Shown here: positions 24,180 through 38,277 of the stretch, in pieces
Numbering within the stretch: position 1 is the first letter of the stretch
Layout: each line of letters starts with the position of its first letter
DNA from: Glandiceps talaboti
Taxonomy: Eukaryota > Hemichordata > Enteropneusta > Spengelidae
Reading direction: 5' to 3'
Assembly: GCF_964340395.1 (NCBI RefSeq)
Contig: NC_135550.1
Span: 13,980,408 to 14,044,407 of the forward strand
Length of the DNA stretch: 64,000 nt
The notes under the pieces: model-generated
Databases searched by the model: none
The model's input: only the letters and a program-made list of their open reading frames with translations
What the model was told of the DNA's origin: nothing
Translations under genes and position numbers: made by a program

Positions 24180-27100
24180 ATCATAGTCCATGGTTGTGTA
24201 AAGTAAACTGCAGATGGGGTTTCTCTATTCTAACATACTTCACAGTGCATATACTCTTTTCTGTGAAACTGTAAGTGTTACTACTCATGATAGCCAAGGA
24301 AAGCTTCAAGCATACACAGTAGTTGTATAGTTTCTAGTAGGTGGTCAGGTGTTTCTCCCTAGGTTTAAATCACTATGATGACAGACTGTGCCCCCTAAAT
24401 AGAAAATAAATTTACTAGTCATTTTCTGCTGGTAGTATGCGTACAGAATCTGCATGTGGGTCACCAAAATGTATACTATATTCTCCAATGAGTGTGTTTG
24501 TCTACTAGTATGCCATTGTTTACTAGAATCCACTGTGTTTGTCTAGAAATAGCCTTGCATGTTACAACACTATGTAGTAGAACTCACTGCAAGAGATAGG
24601 GAGGAGACTCCTAAACAGAGACAGATATACATCAAGCTACCTCAAGTCATAAAATGACAATTACTACTTTTCTGTGATGGTTTAGATAGGGCTTAAGTCT
24701 GCAAAGTACTCCATAAAAGGCAATAAAAGTGAATTGAAAAACCAGTACAATTTACTAGACTGCCATGCTAGAAACCCTGGGTCACGCAGTTCTACACACA
24801 CAATATACTGTACTCAAATGTACATTACTAACAGTAATAGTGAAGACAAAATGGAGTGGTTTAAGCATCTTCAGCTGATCACTAGTGCCTTTAAAAGCAG
24901 ATTTAAAAACAACTTGGAAATAAGTCACCTGGGTTCAGCTAAAGTATCTCTTCCTAGTTGCTATGTAATTTAAAAACAAACAAGCTTCTACTAGTTTTAG
25001 GAGTAGGTCTGTGTGGATTCTATCAAACTTGTCAAGAAATACCAGCTATTAGTCTATGATTTTTGTGACCAAGCCTTCTACAATGACCATGTCACACATC
25101 ATGAATACTCTATAGTAGTAGTAACAGTGTGTGTGCATGGTAGTTATTGTTTTTTATGGGATTTCCACAAATACTTTTTATTTGATAGTTTCTTTTCATC
25201 TCACCAAACTGACAGGGACGTGTTTGTTAAAAAATTTCCCTGGTATGTTTCTGGAAATACTCGCCCATACTGTTTTGTTACACATGGCTCAGTACACTGG
25301 AACCATTTTCTGTGGGAAATATGAAATAAATATTTGTTGAGAAAGCAGTCTGCATGCATGACAGAATATGATGCATGAAGTCATCGACTGCGTTCACTTT
25401 TGACATGCACACAAACAACAGCAGCAAGGCCAATCAATGTTGTAGCAATCATGAGAAAAAATTTGTTTGTAACATGAGTACTGTTTACTGTCTACAGCTG
25501 GTAGGTTTGTCAAAAAAGACTGCTACTAAGGCATGTAGGTTGGTGGTGGGAAAGTATGTCCACTGGTATTGTTCTGTGTCTCGACACCTATGCTGATTAT
25601 GTTGCTGAATCCTAAATTGTAACTTACCCCAAATTGAAATCAGTTTCATCATCCTCATTTATAACTTCAGACAAATGCAACAACCAATCATCCTTCTACC
25701 ACATACCTCATACTGTTGTCCATTTACTTCATACTACATATACTATATAACCCACCTGGTTCCCCTTAATTTGTATGTCTATGCCGACTCTGACATTTAA
25801 AATACAATTTGTTCTTTAACCTTAACTTTTATGCTCTTAAGTCATTCCATATGACAGACAACCAGGGGTACTTGCTCCCTTCACAAATATGACAGCGTTT
25901 TCAAACCTGTAACATTTACAACAACGTCGTCATTTTACAGTCCAAAACACACTGTATCAACTACAACCCTGTTGCCATATATAGACATATTTTTTTACTT
26001 TGTACGAACTGAACCCTTCCAGATTAGACTGTGAACAGACTTATCTTGTGACAAACATTATGGCTGAGATGAATTTAGTGCTTATAATGTTATTTGTGCT
26101 ATCAGCCAAACAGGACAAATTTCAGTTTGTTATGCAGTCATCCATAGCCAATGTTGAATACTTGGAATTCCCCATCCCACAAGTAAAAGATGCCACATCT
26201 TTTTACTGTAAGAAACCACTGTTGATGACCACAGAAAAACCCTACCACAGCTTTCTCTCTCACAGGCAGCTGTAGAAACATGGCAGGGATACAGCAAATC
26301 ATCAAAGTTGGCCCCGAAACGAACATATGAGAATTAAAGCCGGAAGTTGAAATCTGACAATACCATATGAATTAATGTATAAAAGTATACTTTGAAAGTT
26401 CAACATGTATATGAAATATGAAATTATTATTGATGTAAGTTAATACAGACCACAGATGGAATTGGTTTTGATCAGGAAATGTTTTATTTTATTAAACATT
26501 TCTTAGTATTCATTTTATGTTAACTTCTGTATGTACGATCATAATCCTGTATCTAATTTAGAACATATATATATGGAGTGACAAAATATTGTTTCCATAA
26601 ATTTATGCAATATTATCATTATTATATTTAATATTTCAATGTTGGTAATAAAATGTTACCCAGACAAAGTCATCAAGAAAATTAGACGACAAAGGTCAAC
26701 ATTTTAGCAAATTTCTCTGGTTACAACATCCTGTGTTGTGTTACCTTTACTCCGGAATGTCACACTACGATACCATTAAGTTGCCTCCTTCATTCATGTA
26801 AGAATCACTGATTTGCACTCTAAAATCAGCATGCATTTTTGGGTGTGTCAAATACTGGCTACTTAAAATTGTAATAGCCCCATCTGTAGCTGCCCTGATC
26901 GGTTACCATGGTAGCCGACCAAAAAAGTAAAGAGCTGAATAAATGCAAAATGAATCACCTATCAAAGTGTGCTTTCGAAGACACTAATAAATTCAGAAGA
27001 CAATAATGTGATTTATTTTAATCAGCAGGCTTAGTTTTTCATCACCCTGGAAAGTATCAGTCGACATGATCTGATACTCAATCTGGCTGTTCGTACCATA

Positions 27101-27764
27101 AAAATGTGACCAGTGTTGTCATTTGGAACAAGGATTTCCCTAGGCTAAATGCAACACTGACCTAAAAATTGAAAACCTTGGGGTGTGCACTATATCTTCA
27201 ATGTAGCGTGGTTGGGATCTCCTCAAAGATTAGCTCTCTCATTTCAACCTTGCTAGTAGACCACACAATCACATCAACGCTAAATTATAAAAATTTTATG
27301 AAATAGTTGTGACGTTAAACCTTGTCTTGAACACTTGCAACCATTACACTCAGCAATATAGATACACAGTACGAAATGTATATCCCCTATCACTGCTACT
27401 GCTTTACTTGTCGAACTAAAAAGGAGCCCATTTGAAGATGTAAGATTTTTGCAGGAGCACTGATCATTTAGAATGCATGCATGCTTGGTATTTTTCAACA
27501 TTTATGTTACCTTTCCATGTTTCAAGCTACCAACATAATTTGATGCTTTGGACAACCATCTTGAAAGTTGTACACAGAGTAACTGTCACCATTAATACTG
27601 TATGTGAATGAAAACTACCAAATTAACCCCCAAATTACATCTGTAAGTCTGGAAGCAATGTGTGGAATGGTTGTCAAGGTAACCTACAATCTCTTGAGAA
27701 ATCAGTTGACAAGGTACTTGTCAGTGTACTAAATACAGTAAATTGGGTGTTGGTAATCTGGACA

Positions 27765-27909
27765 GACTGGTGAGAGACCATGGGATATATCATGTATGGC
27801 ATGGTGATATTACATCATTGTCAGTAAACCTCAGAACAGATTGGAGAGAGACCATGTGATATGGGATGGCATGGTGATATTACATCATTGTCAGTAAACC
27901 TCAGAACAG
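27765..27909. repeat. Two-copy tandem repeat of about 72 bp
   Basis: Two adjacent copies (27765-27838, 27839-27909) share GAGAGACCATG, then GGCATGGTGATATTACATCA and TTGTCAGTAAACCTCAGAAC. The second copy lacks a few bases near ATATATCATGTAT. The high identity points to a recent duplication within intron 2. Confidence 0.9.
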
Positions 27910-30900
27910 ACTTAAATCTGATCATACACTATTGCATTAATGGAACCTATGGCATTACATTGTATCTATTACCATGAAAATATCTACAAACATCAACAAC
28001 TTGAGTAAAACACACAACAATATTGTCACTTTAGTGTGTAATATCTTACAACTGTTCTTACACATCTATGACAGTTGCCTTTTCCAATTTCTTCTTCTAA
28101 CAGAATTTCTCACTTCAACCTTATTTTTCACATCAGCATCAAAAATGAAATTAATTCATGGTATCAACAAACTGTCGAAACTTGAACTTTTAAGTCTGTG
28201 TCTGACATTTGTACAAGAATCAGAGCAACTTAATATTATGGCACTACACACGTCGTTATGGATGACTAGTCACTTTTACAAATGTATACTGGCATAATTT
28301 CCTCACATTTGTTTTTGTTGAAGTTGATTTTTATAATTATTTTCATTCAAAAATTTTGCTGTACAGATATAGTTGTATCATATATTATGCTAAGTATTTA
28401 TTGTTCATAAAATGTCACAATTAAATCTCTGGTGCATGGTTATAGAAGGCTCTATTATTGATTAATTCAACTTTTTTTACTGTTACAGAGGTTTGAGAGA
28501 AGTCGATCCGTACATGTGCAAATATATACTTACATTACCTGTCTGGAATAGAATAAATGAGACACTGTACATACAGTATCACTTGTATATAGTTTAATAA
28601 CCTGGTTGCATGCATGCCCAGTAGCTACATTAGTATGTAAATTCTCCTACCTTAGTTATTAGAGCTTAATGGAAATGCTATCACTATATACAACCTTATA
28701 TGTGCTCATAAAAATGAAATATTGTTGGCACACACACAGACACCAGCATTTATGCCTCAAACTATCTGAAGTACACGTGTACAGTCATGCAACTACTGTT
28801 GAAATTACAGAACACTTGACCTTTCACCCTCATTTACATAAAAGCATGAACTAGTACTGAAAATCACTATACTTTCAAAAGTATGATGACCAAGGTTAAA
28901 AGCTTAGATGTCATAATCTTGAAATGCAACCAGAATTCTAACCCTGTGTAGTATACAACTTGCAATTACCACATATATGCACAAATTTAAGTCACTAATT
29001 AATGTTACTATGATGATAGTTATGAGCTAGAGTTATCAACTATGAATGATTTTTTGATGATTTGAAAACGCATGGACAAATTGGGTAAATGTACAATCTC
29101 CTGAGCATTGAACTACATACCAGCACACTTGCAGGAAGTAAGCAGCCACCATGCTTTGCATGTGCTTGCTGGTTATTCCTTGTCTCCAATTTGCATATCA
29201 ATAGAAAACGTGAAGTATATAGGTTTATGTTTGGTGGTACATGGTAACACTGTAACAAAAAGTCTAATTCTTGCCATTTCACTCTCAAAACAGTCTCTGT
29301 TTTGTCTTAACTGGAATTTGTCAATGACACTATCAATGTAGCTAATTAACATAATGCCCTACTTCTACTTCCAGATTGACAATTGTCCTAGAAAAAAGGA
29401 AGAAATAACATCAGCTTACAAAGAACCCTAATTGAGTTATTGTCATGTACATAACACTCTTAGAAAACTTAACACTTTTCCCACACTAGCTTACCTGGTG
29501 GACTATAGTGAGTCAAATGCCATTACATCCATAACACTATTCCACACTTTCATGCAATTTTAATAAGAAAGACAATTTATGCAAATCTATGTAAATTTCC
29601 ATCCGTGATTCCTCCTTTCATAGACATTATGGAGGATTGAAACTACCTGCCTGATTTTCAACTCACTGAATAATCTTTGTGTGCATCAGATGTGATGCTA
29701 GAACTGTTTATTCTAGGTTTAATCAACTCATATAGGGAGTGACATAAAGTTTCTAACAATAATAATCCACAGCAAATATTCTAACTTGAACATAGAATAA
29801 ATCACTTCACTGCCAGTACTCCTATTACCATGGAAACGAAGGCTCTACCGCTTGCATATGCATACAATTACTACTCTATTTTCAACAAGCAGGACAACTG
29901 TAAAAAGATATTTCATATTTGAAAGCCATAATCTATAATACAGTCATTTAATAAATACCTGGATGAAATAATTAAATTCAAAATTTATTATCATTCTCTT
30001 CACTTTACGATAGAAACTGTCATTGATATTTATTCTCAATATAAAATTGTTATGGTCTTTACTTTAGCTCTAGAAATGTGTCCATTTAGAGTTTTAACAA
30101 ATCAGCTATGTAATGTTTCTATATTTGTGGAGATGTTAGCTTTAAAAGCATTTCAGTTCAAAAACTACTATATTCGTTCATTAAAATCCTTAAAATAATG
30201 ATTTGCCCGGCAACAAATGAATGGCATTATGAATTTTAGTTAAATAGTGTCTCTTTTTTTTGACAGAAACAACAAATTATCAGTCAATTTTCAAGAAATA
30301 TTACCCCCTCATAGTACATTATGTAAAGGCAGCAGGTGCTGAGGCTCTCACCCTGTAGTAATGATTAGCCATCTCCAAGCCATTTTGTGTGCACACATAT
30401 AACACCACACCACCCTGATAACAATACAAAAAGACACAAATGGATTCTCCAGGGACTGCTAACTAAACTTTAATGGCATTTCTGGATATTTTCAAGGAAA
30501 TAAAATTACTCAGTTGATGTAAAAAAAAAAAGGTAAATGACTATATCAAGTTATTTCATCTTTAATACCCTGACTCATGTAATCCTATTACAAAAAAAAC
30601 TTTCGATTTAACACTGTCAATATACTGTACATTAATATTCTTCACATTTCACCAAAAAAAAAAGAAACCTCTGTTAGAGACATTTGACCTAATATGAGAA
30701 TTCCAGATACATTGAAAAAAAAATTATACAAATAGTATGACTGAAATAAAAATATTCTGTTAAAGAATTAAAGTTGTCTTAATTTGAAATTCATGTATTA
30801 TGTATTGAGTTCGATAAGTTTTATCTTTATATTCATGGATCAGAAATTATAAATATTGTCGATTCTTTAATAAAAGCTGTTTAATGTGAGCTTTTAACAG

Positions 30901-33900
30901 TTTTGATTAAACTCCACTGCAGTACATGTAGTAGCATAGCATCTGGCGGTTTGTCAAAAATTCTCATATCAATTGCAAAGCTATCAAGTACAGCCATTTA
31001 GACTTGCGTACTATAGGTCAATCTATCTTACAAATACATATTATTCTCTATGGCATTCTATTTCAAATTTTCATTTGTGTATGTCATACATAGAATTTAT
31101 TTTGTAGCTACATACGTAGTGTTGATTGATGTACATACCTTCCCCCTTTTAATTACATGCCTGATGCCTTTTACTTCCATCAGCAATACAACAATCATGT
31201 TCCCCAACTGAAATGACTAAAGTAACCACATGGGATTTCTCATGGAAGTACTTGGATATTTTGAATGTAGACTCTAACCCAGGTCTCCAACTTTCATATA
31301 ACTATTAAAGCCATTTTATCTCATCGGTCATAAGTACGTCACAAAATCAACCTTTTTATTATTCCATCAATGTATCTGACATTTTACTTTCTTCTTTAAA
31401 TCTGGACTTCACAAACAAACAAAGCCATGTGTATTGTCCCTTGGCACAAACAGTGATTTGATAGATTTGTTCCTTAATAAGTGGACATCTGTACATATGG
31501 GACTGTCGAGTACTCATAAACTTTGAGGTGATGGAGTCTCTGAAGGATGCTGGAGCCCATCTTTTCCACACTTGATACAATTGATAGTATAGCTGTGATT
31601 TCTTGGCAATCGGCCAAGTCTTGTCATGTACAGGTCTGTGTCCACTGATACGCAAAATAAAGATGATATCCCCCATCTTTGTGTTCACTAAGTCAAACAT
31701 CCATGCTACTTCAAATGGATACATTTTGAATTTGCCCTTTATTTTACCTTTGTACAAACATATTGATTGAAATGGTATAAAGATAGGAAGTAGTAATGGA
31801 AGGAAGGAAGGAAGGAAGAATGAATAGTGACCAATATTGAATCAGTGGAACTTGTCAAACACTGCACTATAGTTCAGGTTGCTTAATTTAACTATGCCTG
31901 TGACATCAGCCATCATAGCTGGAGTACTTCTTTTCAGTTCCAACAATACACTGTTGTAAATCTTTACAAATGGTGGTTTACACTATTTAACCATAAAAAA
32001 TCACTTCAGTTCAGCCTGATTTGTTTTTTTTCTCTTGGTAAAGTAAAATTTCACATACTATTGACAAATCTGTTTCCATAGCAATGGTTATGGCCTCATT
32101 CTTCATCATAAAGTACTGTCATTTTATTCATCTAATTTCATTATTTCAAAGTACATATAATTTTCAACAATTACAACAAGCTGATATGGAGACGAGTTAT
32201 TTCGGGGGGGGGGGGGGGCTTTTATTTCTGTCAAAACCCTACTACATCATTTATCACATAGAATTTAGAGCAAGTAGTTAATCTTCCAGTCATTCACCTT
32301 ACCACAATGTCACATCACGCTAAACAACCATTGTTTTTATTTTTACCTCAAGCCATTGTCTGACATGTTTGTCTAGTTTCAAACCGATCAATGAAGGCCG
32401 GGAGTTTTTCACTGATTATGTAACTGAGATCTCACCGACATAATTTATCTAATACTGAAATATATGTTTATTAATTAGCTTATTCAATTACATGCACAAT
32501 TTATTTATAATCTCAATTGTTGCATCTAACTAAACTCCAAGCAAGGAAACATTTAAAGTTTTGAATGGCAAGTCACAGGTTCTATTCAATACAAAGCAAA
32601 ACATATTTGAAGTACAGTGAGGCTTTCTTTTAATAATGTACCATAGTACAAAGTACAACGCAAGTCACTGCGCTAAGTAACCTGCTGTATGACAGGAGTT
32701 TAAATCCCTTGTACTCTCTGCCTTGAGTCAGAAAACAATACAACTGTGGCTTTCACATTCTTTGTGTGTGGGAGTGAAGATTTAAATGGGTAAACACAAA
32801 GTTCCCCAATCTAACTTGTATGGTTGTCACCTAGGTCAGAGCTAAATATAAATTGTGGTATTTCACACCAAAGGTATGTGGGTGATCACCTGAGCTTAAC
32901 TACTTATATTGCTAGATATACACAGTCATTAATTACTTCAAGCCAAATTTTCTCACGGTCTGTTATCAACGCCTTTCAAATACCAGGCACTGATTTCAAA
33001 CCCAGTATATACTGTCAACACACATGGGTCTGCCCTAAGGATCAATAGGCCATTTAAAAATGCAGTCACAACACTTGCACTTGCCTCATTAACATTTCTC
33101 ATGATATATTTTCCAATGTTTAGCTGAGAACAAATAAAACGAAAGACTGGCAAATATTTTTCAGATTTTAAATAAGAATAGAGTCCTTGAAAAGATTGGT
33201 AAGGACCACACTGCTCAATGTATTAAGATTAATGAATCCAATTGTCTCTGCAGACATGTGTAAACATGTTCACCATAAACAAGTTTCACTTTCTTTCAAT
33301 ATCCTACATTCTCCCATGACCCTAGCCTACCCACATACAAAAAAACCGACAAGATAACAGTTAGACACAACAATCAATAGTGTGCGACTTTCTAAAATAT
33401 GGAAGCACACACTGGTGCATGGTGTCGACGCATCAACGAAAGTAAATGCAAATATCCTTTTTAATCACGCTGTGATTACCTTACAGAAAATCGACTCTAA
33501 ATTATCATTAATAGAATTGTCAACTTCAATGAAAATTAAATTAGATTCAGATTCAAGCTTCATATTAGGTAGAAAATGTGTACTTTTAATATTAAGTCGG
33601 TTTGCTTATCCACAACGTACTTTCAAGCCGGAGAGTACTACTACGAGAACGCGGTTTACATCAGTGAACTGTTACCTCATACAAAAAGAAAGACGTGCAT
33701 CCCGTTCTCCGGGCTACCTTCGTGTTGGAAATGTCCCCCTTCCCCGTCAAACATAGAATTAATTACACTCTACCAAAATACACAATGTCAGTCAATATGT
33801 ATTATACAGCCACGTGTGGTGGCTCTTAATTCATCGATCATTTTAGAGAAAAAAAATTGGGGCACGTTATAATATGAACATCAGATAATAAATAAAGTCA

Positions 33901-34654
33901 ATGGTCTTTCGTTCGTAACCCCCTAAGACCCAAAAATAGCACGATGACGAACATACATGATGACATGCGGGCCTTTCACAACAACACAACGCACCATAGC
34001 CCGACAGTAGCTACTTAAATCGCACGTACTAATATTTCCACTGGAACCTGCGCAACGCACACGCAAATCTTGCCAACATTATTTGTTTCAGCCCCGGGCC
34101 TCAGTACTAAGGGACATTGAAGGTCGACAAAAAATTCCTCGCAAAGTTATCAGACCATGAAGCAATGCCTATCATGCACTATATATATGTACGACAGTTA
34201 GCTGGTGAAAACTTTCCGTTACGCTTTTAACTAATTCTACTATAGACCTATAAATTATGATATCACACATTACACCGAGTCGTGTTATTACGTGCCCCCC
34301 CCCCTCCCCTGCTGTATGTCTGCTTGGCAAAGTTGCACATGAAGAGTGGAATTTGTTACAATGTATCAACCTAGATCCTCCACCGTTTCCTGTCGCAATT
34401 TTCTTCCGGACACATGTCGACAGCTACACGTCAAACGAAAATACTAAATGACCTTGCTGTGGTCGGATAAATTTGACCTTAAAAATCCACATGACGAAAC
34501 TTTTTTCCCTCTGCTAACTGTCAGCAGACGACTAGCAGACGACCGGTAATGTTAACTTTCTGTCCTAGGGAAGCGCGAATGCCAAACATGCTGTTGAACT
34601 ATTATTAGAGCCTGAAAGGAAGAAACCAAGCTGCACAAGTAAAACGGTACTCAC

Positions 34655-34951
34655 CAACCAACCAAATTCGAATGGCAGTTTGAGACGACCTGCTTGGTCT
34701 TCTGGCGAAAGAAAAAATTCATTCCCTCCTAAAATTTCGCTCCGTATTCTCCCGAAAGTACAGTTGCTATTGGTACTAATTATGTTTTGGAATTCCTTCA
34801 AACAGACATCCACTTGCGTATCACACGAGTTCTCACTACATGGACCGTCCGATACTCGAACTCCGTCACAACAATCTCCATTTGAAACTTCACCGGCGAC
34901 ATTTCTGACCGATAAAATTTGCAGTTCAAATATTCCTGACGCGACAGAGGC
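34655..34951 (-). CDS. Jagged/Serrate-like Notch ligand, exon 2 (MNNL/C2 domain)
   Basis: This exon is 297 nt (99 codons), phase 0 at both ends. It has a strong acceptor (a T-rich tract then CTATCAG) and a consensus donor TTG|GTGAGT. It encodes the N-terminal MNNL (C2-like) domain of Jagged/Serrate ligands, which contributes to Notch and lipid contact at the cell surface. The start reads ASVASGIFELQILSVRNVAG, closely matching the family pattern 'SGxFELxIL...N'. It is followed by the typical cysteine set (DCCDG, GPCSENSC, VDVCLKEF, NCTFG) and 'ILGGNEF', then ends LPFEFGWL, where human JAG1 has a similar 'LPFSFAWP' boundary. The exon is 3 codons shorter than the human one as I recall it. The open frame on the opposite strand here is a shadow. 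Confidence 0.95.
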
Positions 34952-35077
34952 CTGATAGAAAAATACAGAAAAAAAATGTATCAGAAGTGTTCTCCAATTG
35001 ACAGAAGGAAAATACAGTATCACTATGAGATACTCCGAGGAGGAGATGGAAATGATGTGAAACGTCAACATACGAAC
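34952..35077 (-). other. Intron 1 of the Jagged-like gene
   Basis: This 126-bp intron begins GTTCGT and ends in a T-rich tract and CTATCAG. It is small compared with intron 2. The 187-codon minus-strand frame spanning 34565-35128 reads straight through it, so an unspliced product would stay open. The intron-encoded part is unlike any ligand, and the exon 2 acceptor is strong, so I call it an intron. Confidence 0.85.
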
Positions 35078-35128
35078 CTTGGTAAAAGTTAGCAGAATCA
35101 AGGCGGCAAAAACCATCCTAGGACACAT
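35078..35128 (-). CDS. Jagged/Serrate-like Notch ligand, coding exon 1 (signal peptide)
   Basis: This is the first coding exon of a Notch ligand. Seventeen codons read MCPRMVFAALILLTFTK and end in phase 0 at a donor AAG|GTTCGT. The stretch VFAALILLTF is a typical signal-peptide core, and cleavage is probably encoded in exon 2 after Val-Ala-Ser. Human JAG1 exon 1 likewise ends in the signal peptide with a phase-0 junction (from memory). There are two in-frame ATGs. The first at 35128 has G at -3, and the second (Met5, at 35116) has A at -3 and G at +4, so initiation could be at either. No upstream in-frame coding was seen. The choice rests on the join to exon 2, which is unambiguous. Confidence 0.85.
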
Positions 35129-36050
35129 GCCTTCAAACTGCTACTTGGCACAACGCCTCTGCTGTCGTAGAAATGTAAGGAAAAGCCGCCGAACGGCACA
35201 AAAAGTCGTTGAAGTGAGGCATGCAATTCACATTCGATATCCAGCCTGTGTAGAACCTGAACGTAGGACAGTGTGAATGCTATTTGGTGGCTTCTCTTTT
35301 GGTCGAAGTGCGCAGACTCTGTACAATTACGTTATACTGCGCCAGCAACCAATGTCTGTCGGACTATTTGACTATAGCAAAAACTTAAATAACGCTAAGT
35401 AAACAACTTGCTGTAGTCAGATACTACAGAAAGTTGATAGCTCGCCAAACCTCCAAAACCTTTGCGATCGGCGAAAATTCTCTGGAATGCATTGTCAGGC
35501 AGTACAGCTTCATTTAACGCCCATGCGCAACCACAAAAGTTTTTTGTAGACGACGCCTCTGAAATATGCTGGTGATCAAAAGGACGTCACGAACTCGACA
35601 AACGTTCACAGTGTGTCAATGTGCTATACTATCATTTCCGTGTAATTGGGAGGCATAGTGTAAATGGGATAGACGCCGCCACGACACGCGTACGCAATTG
35701 GTTTGATAGACGAAAACAACCAAGTGTTATTGGATTAACAGAATGTGATAGCAACATACAACATGTAAGCCATAATCACACTCGACAAACTGCCCAACCA
35801 CCTTTCAACATCACCACCGCTGTTCATCGCAACAGGACATGGGGAAGGAAGTACATCCACGGATACAGTTTCTCGGATACCAATTGCATAGTATCTGCAT
35901 CTCTCTCTCTCTTTACCACCACTTGTGCAAAAATAACAACACTGTGTTCACTTTGACATGACTAATAATACGGAACTCTCTTTTATATCTTACGAGACTT
36001 CAGAATTCGAACCTGCGAGTCGGAATGATATTTGATATAAAGATAAAGAT
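35129..36050 (-). promoter_or_regulatory. Upstream flank and probable promoter region of the Jagged-like gene
   Basis: This is the sequence immediately 5' of the start codon on the minus strand. It is visibly richer in CpG than the surrounding DNA (for example around 35360-35720). That fits an unmethylated promoter region and first untranslated exon. No TATA box at a convincing distance was identified and the transcription start cannot be placed. The open frames here on the plus strand are likely by-products of the higher GC. Confidence 0.45.
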
Positions 36051-38195
36051 TTGTTGTGGGTTCCTGGAACAGGTGCAATATTTTTTTTGATACTTTAAAG
36101 CTTGTAAATGATGGAGCATGTAACATTAGTTTCTGTCATTTTCGCTCAGCATATCAGTTATGGTATTTTGCTAATATGGGATGCTTTGTGGAGGCATTGT
36201 TATCAGGACAAAGACACTTTTACTTTTGTCCCATAACAATTTCTAGAATGTAGTATAATATTTCTTATCGACAGGTCTGAATTCTTCGTTCTAACAGTTA
36301 CCAACTGGTACACGATTGCAAATGGTAGAAGACATGGCCCTAGACCGATCACCGCATGCATCATGCATGCAATGCGAACAGCTATCAACTTACCTACTCC
36401 CCATCGCGTGTCTGTACTCTTTTTCTCATACAAACCCATGATTTTGGATAACTCGGATGCTTTTAATGCCATTTTTTTTTGCAATATCAATATAATTGGA
36501 TTTTAATGTGCACTGTGTTCGCGTGTTCCATATAACAAGGTATTCTTTGCAATCCTTTGGCAACGGTGATGGGGAGCTAACTTTCACTGCTTGGCTTACA
36601 CATTCATTTACTATTTGTCTAGGCTGTGGACATGCTCGGTACAGTTTTCATTTGTTACCCTTTGCCGAAATGTTCCCGCTATTTTCACGAAGATATCACC
36701 GACTCTATTCCCCGATGTCTTTATAGGAAAGTTTATTATGGTGTCATTCGTTGTGTATTTTGGTTTTCGGACACCTCATCTATACCATGTTTATTTTTTT
36801 TCCTCATGTAGACGGGGGTTGGGTAGGTTATTTTAGGCACATTATATGGGTAGTCAGATTGTTATTTCAAACCATCACGTATTATTCTCATGGGTATTCT
36901 ATGCTATCGCCACATCATTTCATTTCAATTACATATTTGATGTCTTCATTTCCCTAATATCCCTTAACTCAGAGAAGTCGCAGCTGGTACCATGCCCCTA
37001 AACAATCCCACTTCACGCTCCTCTGAATTCACTTATGCCGGTTGGCTTTCCACGGCAACCAAGCGACAAAGATATGGTCCTTTATTGTTCAACGGAGAAT
37101 TCCTGATCGTGCATATATTCAGCTACTGGTTAACCATCGTAAAGTTTACAACCTTTTTGTTTGAGTATAACCCTCCTCTCAAAGAATCACTACAACCGTT
37201 ATTGCTAAATACTACTGCTACCTGATCAGGCTACCTGGCAAGTAGAGATCCAATGTTGTATCTTCCACCGAGCGGCGGCGCCCTCGCCGATCAGGTTTGA
37301 AAAACATAGGGTACACACAATACAGTGCAAATCATTCCTTACTGCATTCAAAAGAGAGATATGAATATTATTGTAGTAAACGTCGGTAGAATCTGAACAT
37401 TTTTAACTCTTCATATTGCTCTCTGTTGTTGTGTTTAGATTTTACTTTTATAACGTCCCCGCCACAGTATGGAGCTAGCCGGGGGCAGGGGGAGGCGGTG
37501 TTAGGATATAGGCTTATCGTCATCTGATCATCTGACGTTCAGACTTGTAACCACAGGCACTTTTGGGGGCAAGGAGGAAATACTGCAGTCAAAAAGAAAA
37601 TTCGCAGCGGGATTTGCAAGCAGAAAACTTATAATGAGCTCTAACTTATACTTAGAGATTCTTAGCCAACAAGGTTTTCCCCTCACTTGATTTGAGGGAG
37701 AGATAACATCACCACGATGACTGATGATGTGGGGGATGTGGAAGGGGTGTCACCCTCCAAAGGTGAAAACATTTTTGAAAATAAGGACATGTAGGAGGCC
37801 ATTTAGAAGCATAAGATATCAATTTGAAACTACACATGCCTGCCACAGAATACATAAATACGGTCCTCAGTATCTCATTATTTCAGCAATTAGATTTTGT
37901 TTTTAACCATTTTGGCGCTTGTATATATACATATTCGCTGAGAGACACACAGACATAAGCTGATGGGTATCACCTGCCTCATAATAAAATATAGGTGAGA
38001 GCACATTATTGCACACTACATTTTGCAAATGTATGGTGTAGACGACCGCTCCTGGTGTTTAATTAGTTACAAAGAAACCATAATAAAGGGGAAAAAATAG
38101 TTTTTGAACATTTTCTGTGCCTCTTCCTATTTTCTCTGCAAATTTTGCTCGTTTCCTAATTGTATACTAGTACATGTATGGATATCGAAAAAGTA

Positions 38196-38198
<3 letters not shown>
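36051..38198. other. Intergenic or upstream DNA without recognised genes
   Basis: No domain, exon or RNA gene was recognised. Open frames up to 95 codons lack protein-like character. A short CpG-rich patch is near 37262-37292. Confidence 0.5.

Positions 38199-38275
<77 letters not shown>
38199..38275. repeat. CT microsatellite
   Basis: Uninterrupted (CT)n of about 38 units. It produces the poly-Ser-Leu open frames on the plus strand, which are not genes. Confidence 0.98.

Positions 38276-38277
<2 letters not shown>

Larger units (their letters stand above)
7147..34654 (-). other. Intron 2 of the Jagged-like gene (27.5 kb)
   Basis: This large intron is bounded by the exon 2 donor GTGAGT and the exon 3 acceptor TTACAG. 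It is about 33-36% GC by eye. I found no second gene with recognisable domains on either strand. It contains a two-copy 70-bp repeat at 27765-27909, a TG run at 24145-24179, a GGAA run near 31797-31820, and a G run near 32203-32218. Perfect Su(H)/CSL-type octamers occur at 10233, 11862, 13163, 25311 and 29478. Three unassigned open stretches with more balanced composition lie near 10617-10978, 13421-13765 and 31359-31757. Confidence 0.8.

Noticed and set aside
24965-25000. Minus-strand LVEAC stretch as exon 3
   Set aside because: No acceptor in the required phase; a stop is met in phase 0.
34565-35128. Single 187-codon minus-strand gene
   Set aside because: It is a fusion of exon 1, intron 1, exon 2 and part of intron 2 that happens to stay open; consensus splice sites divide it.
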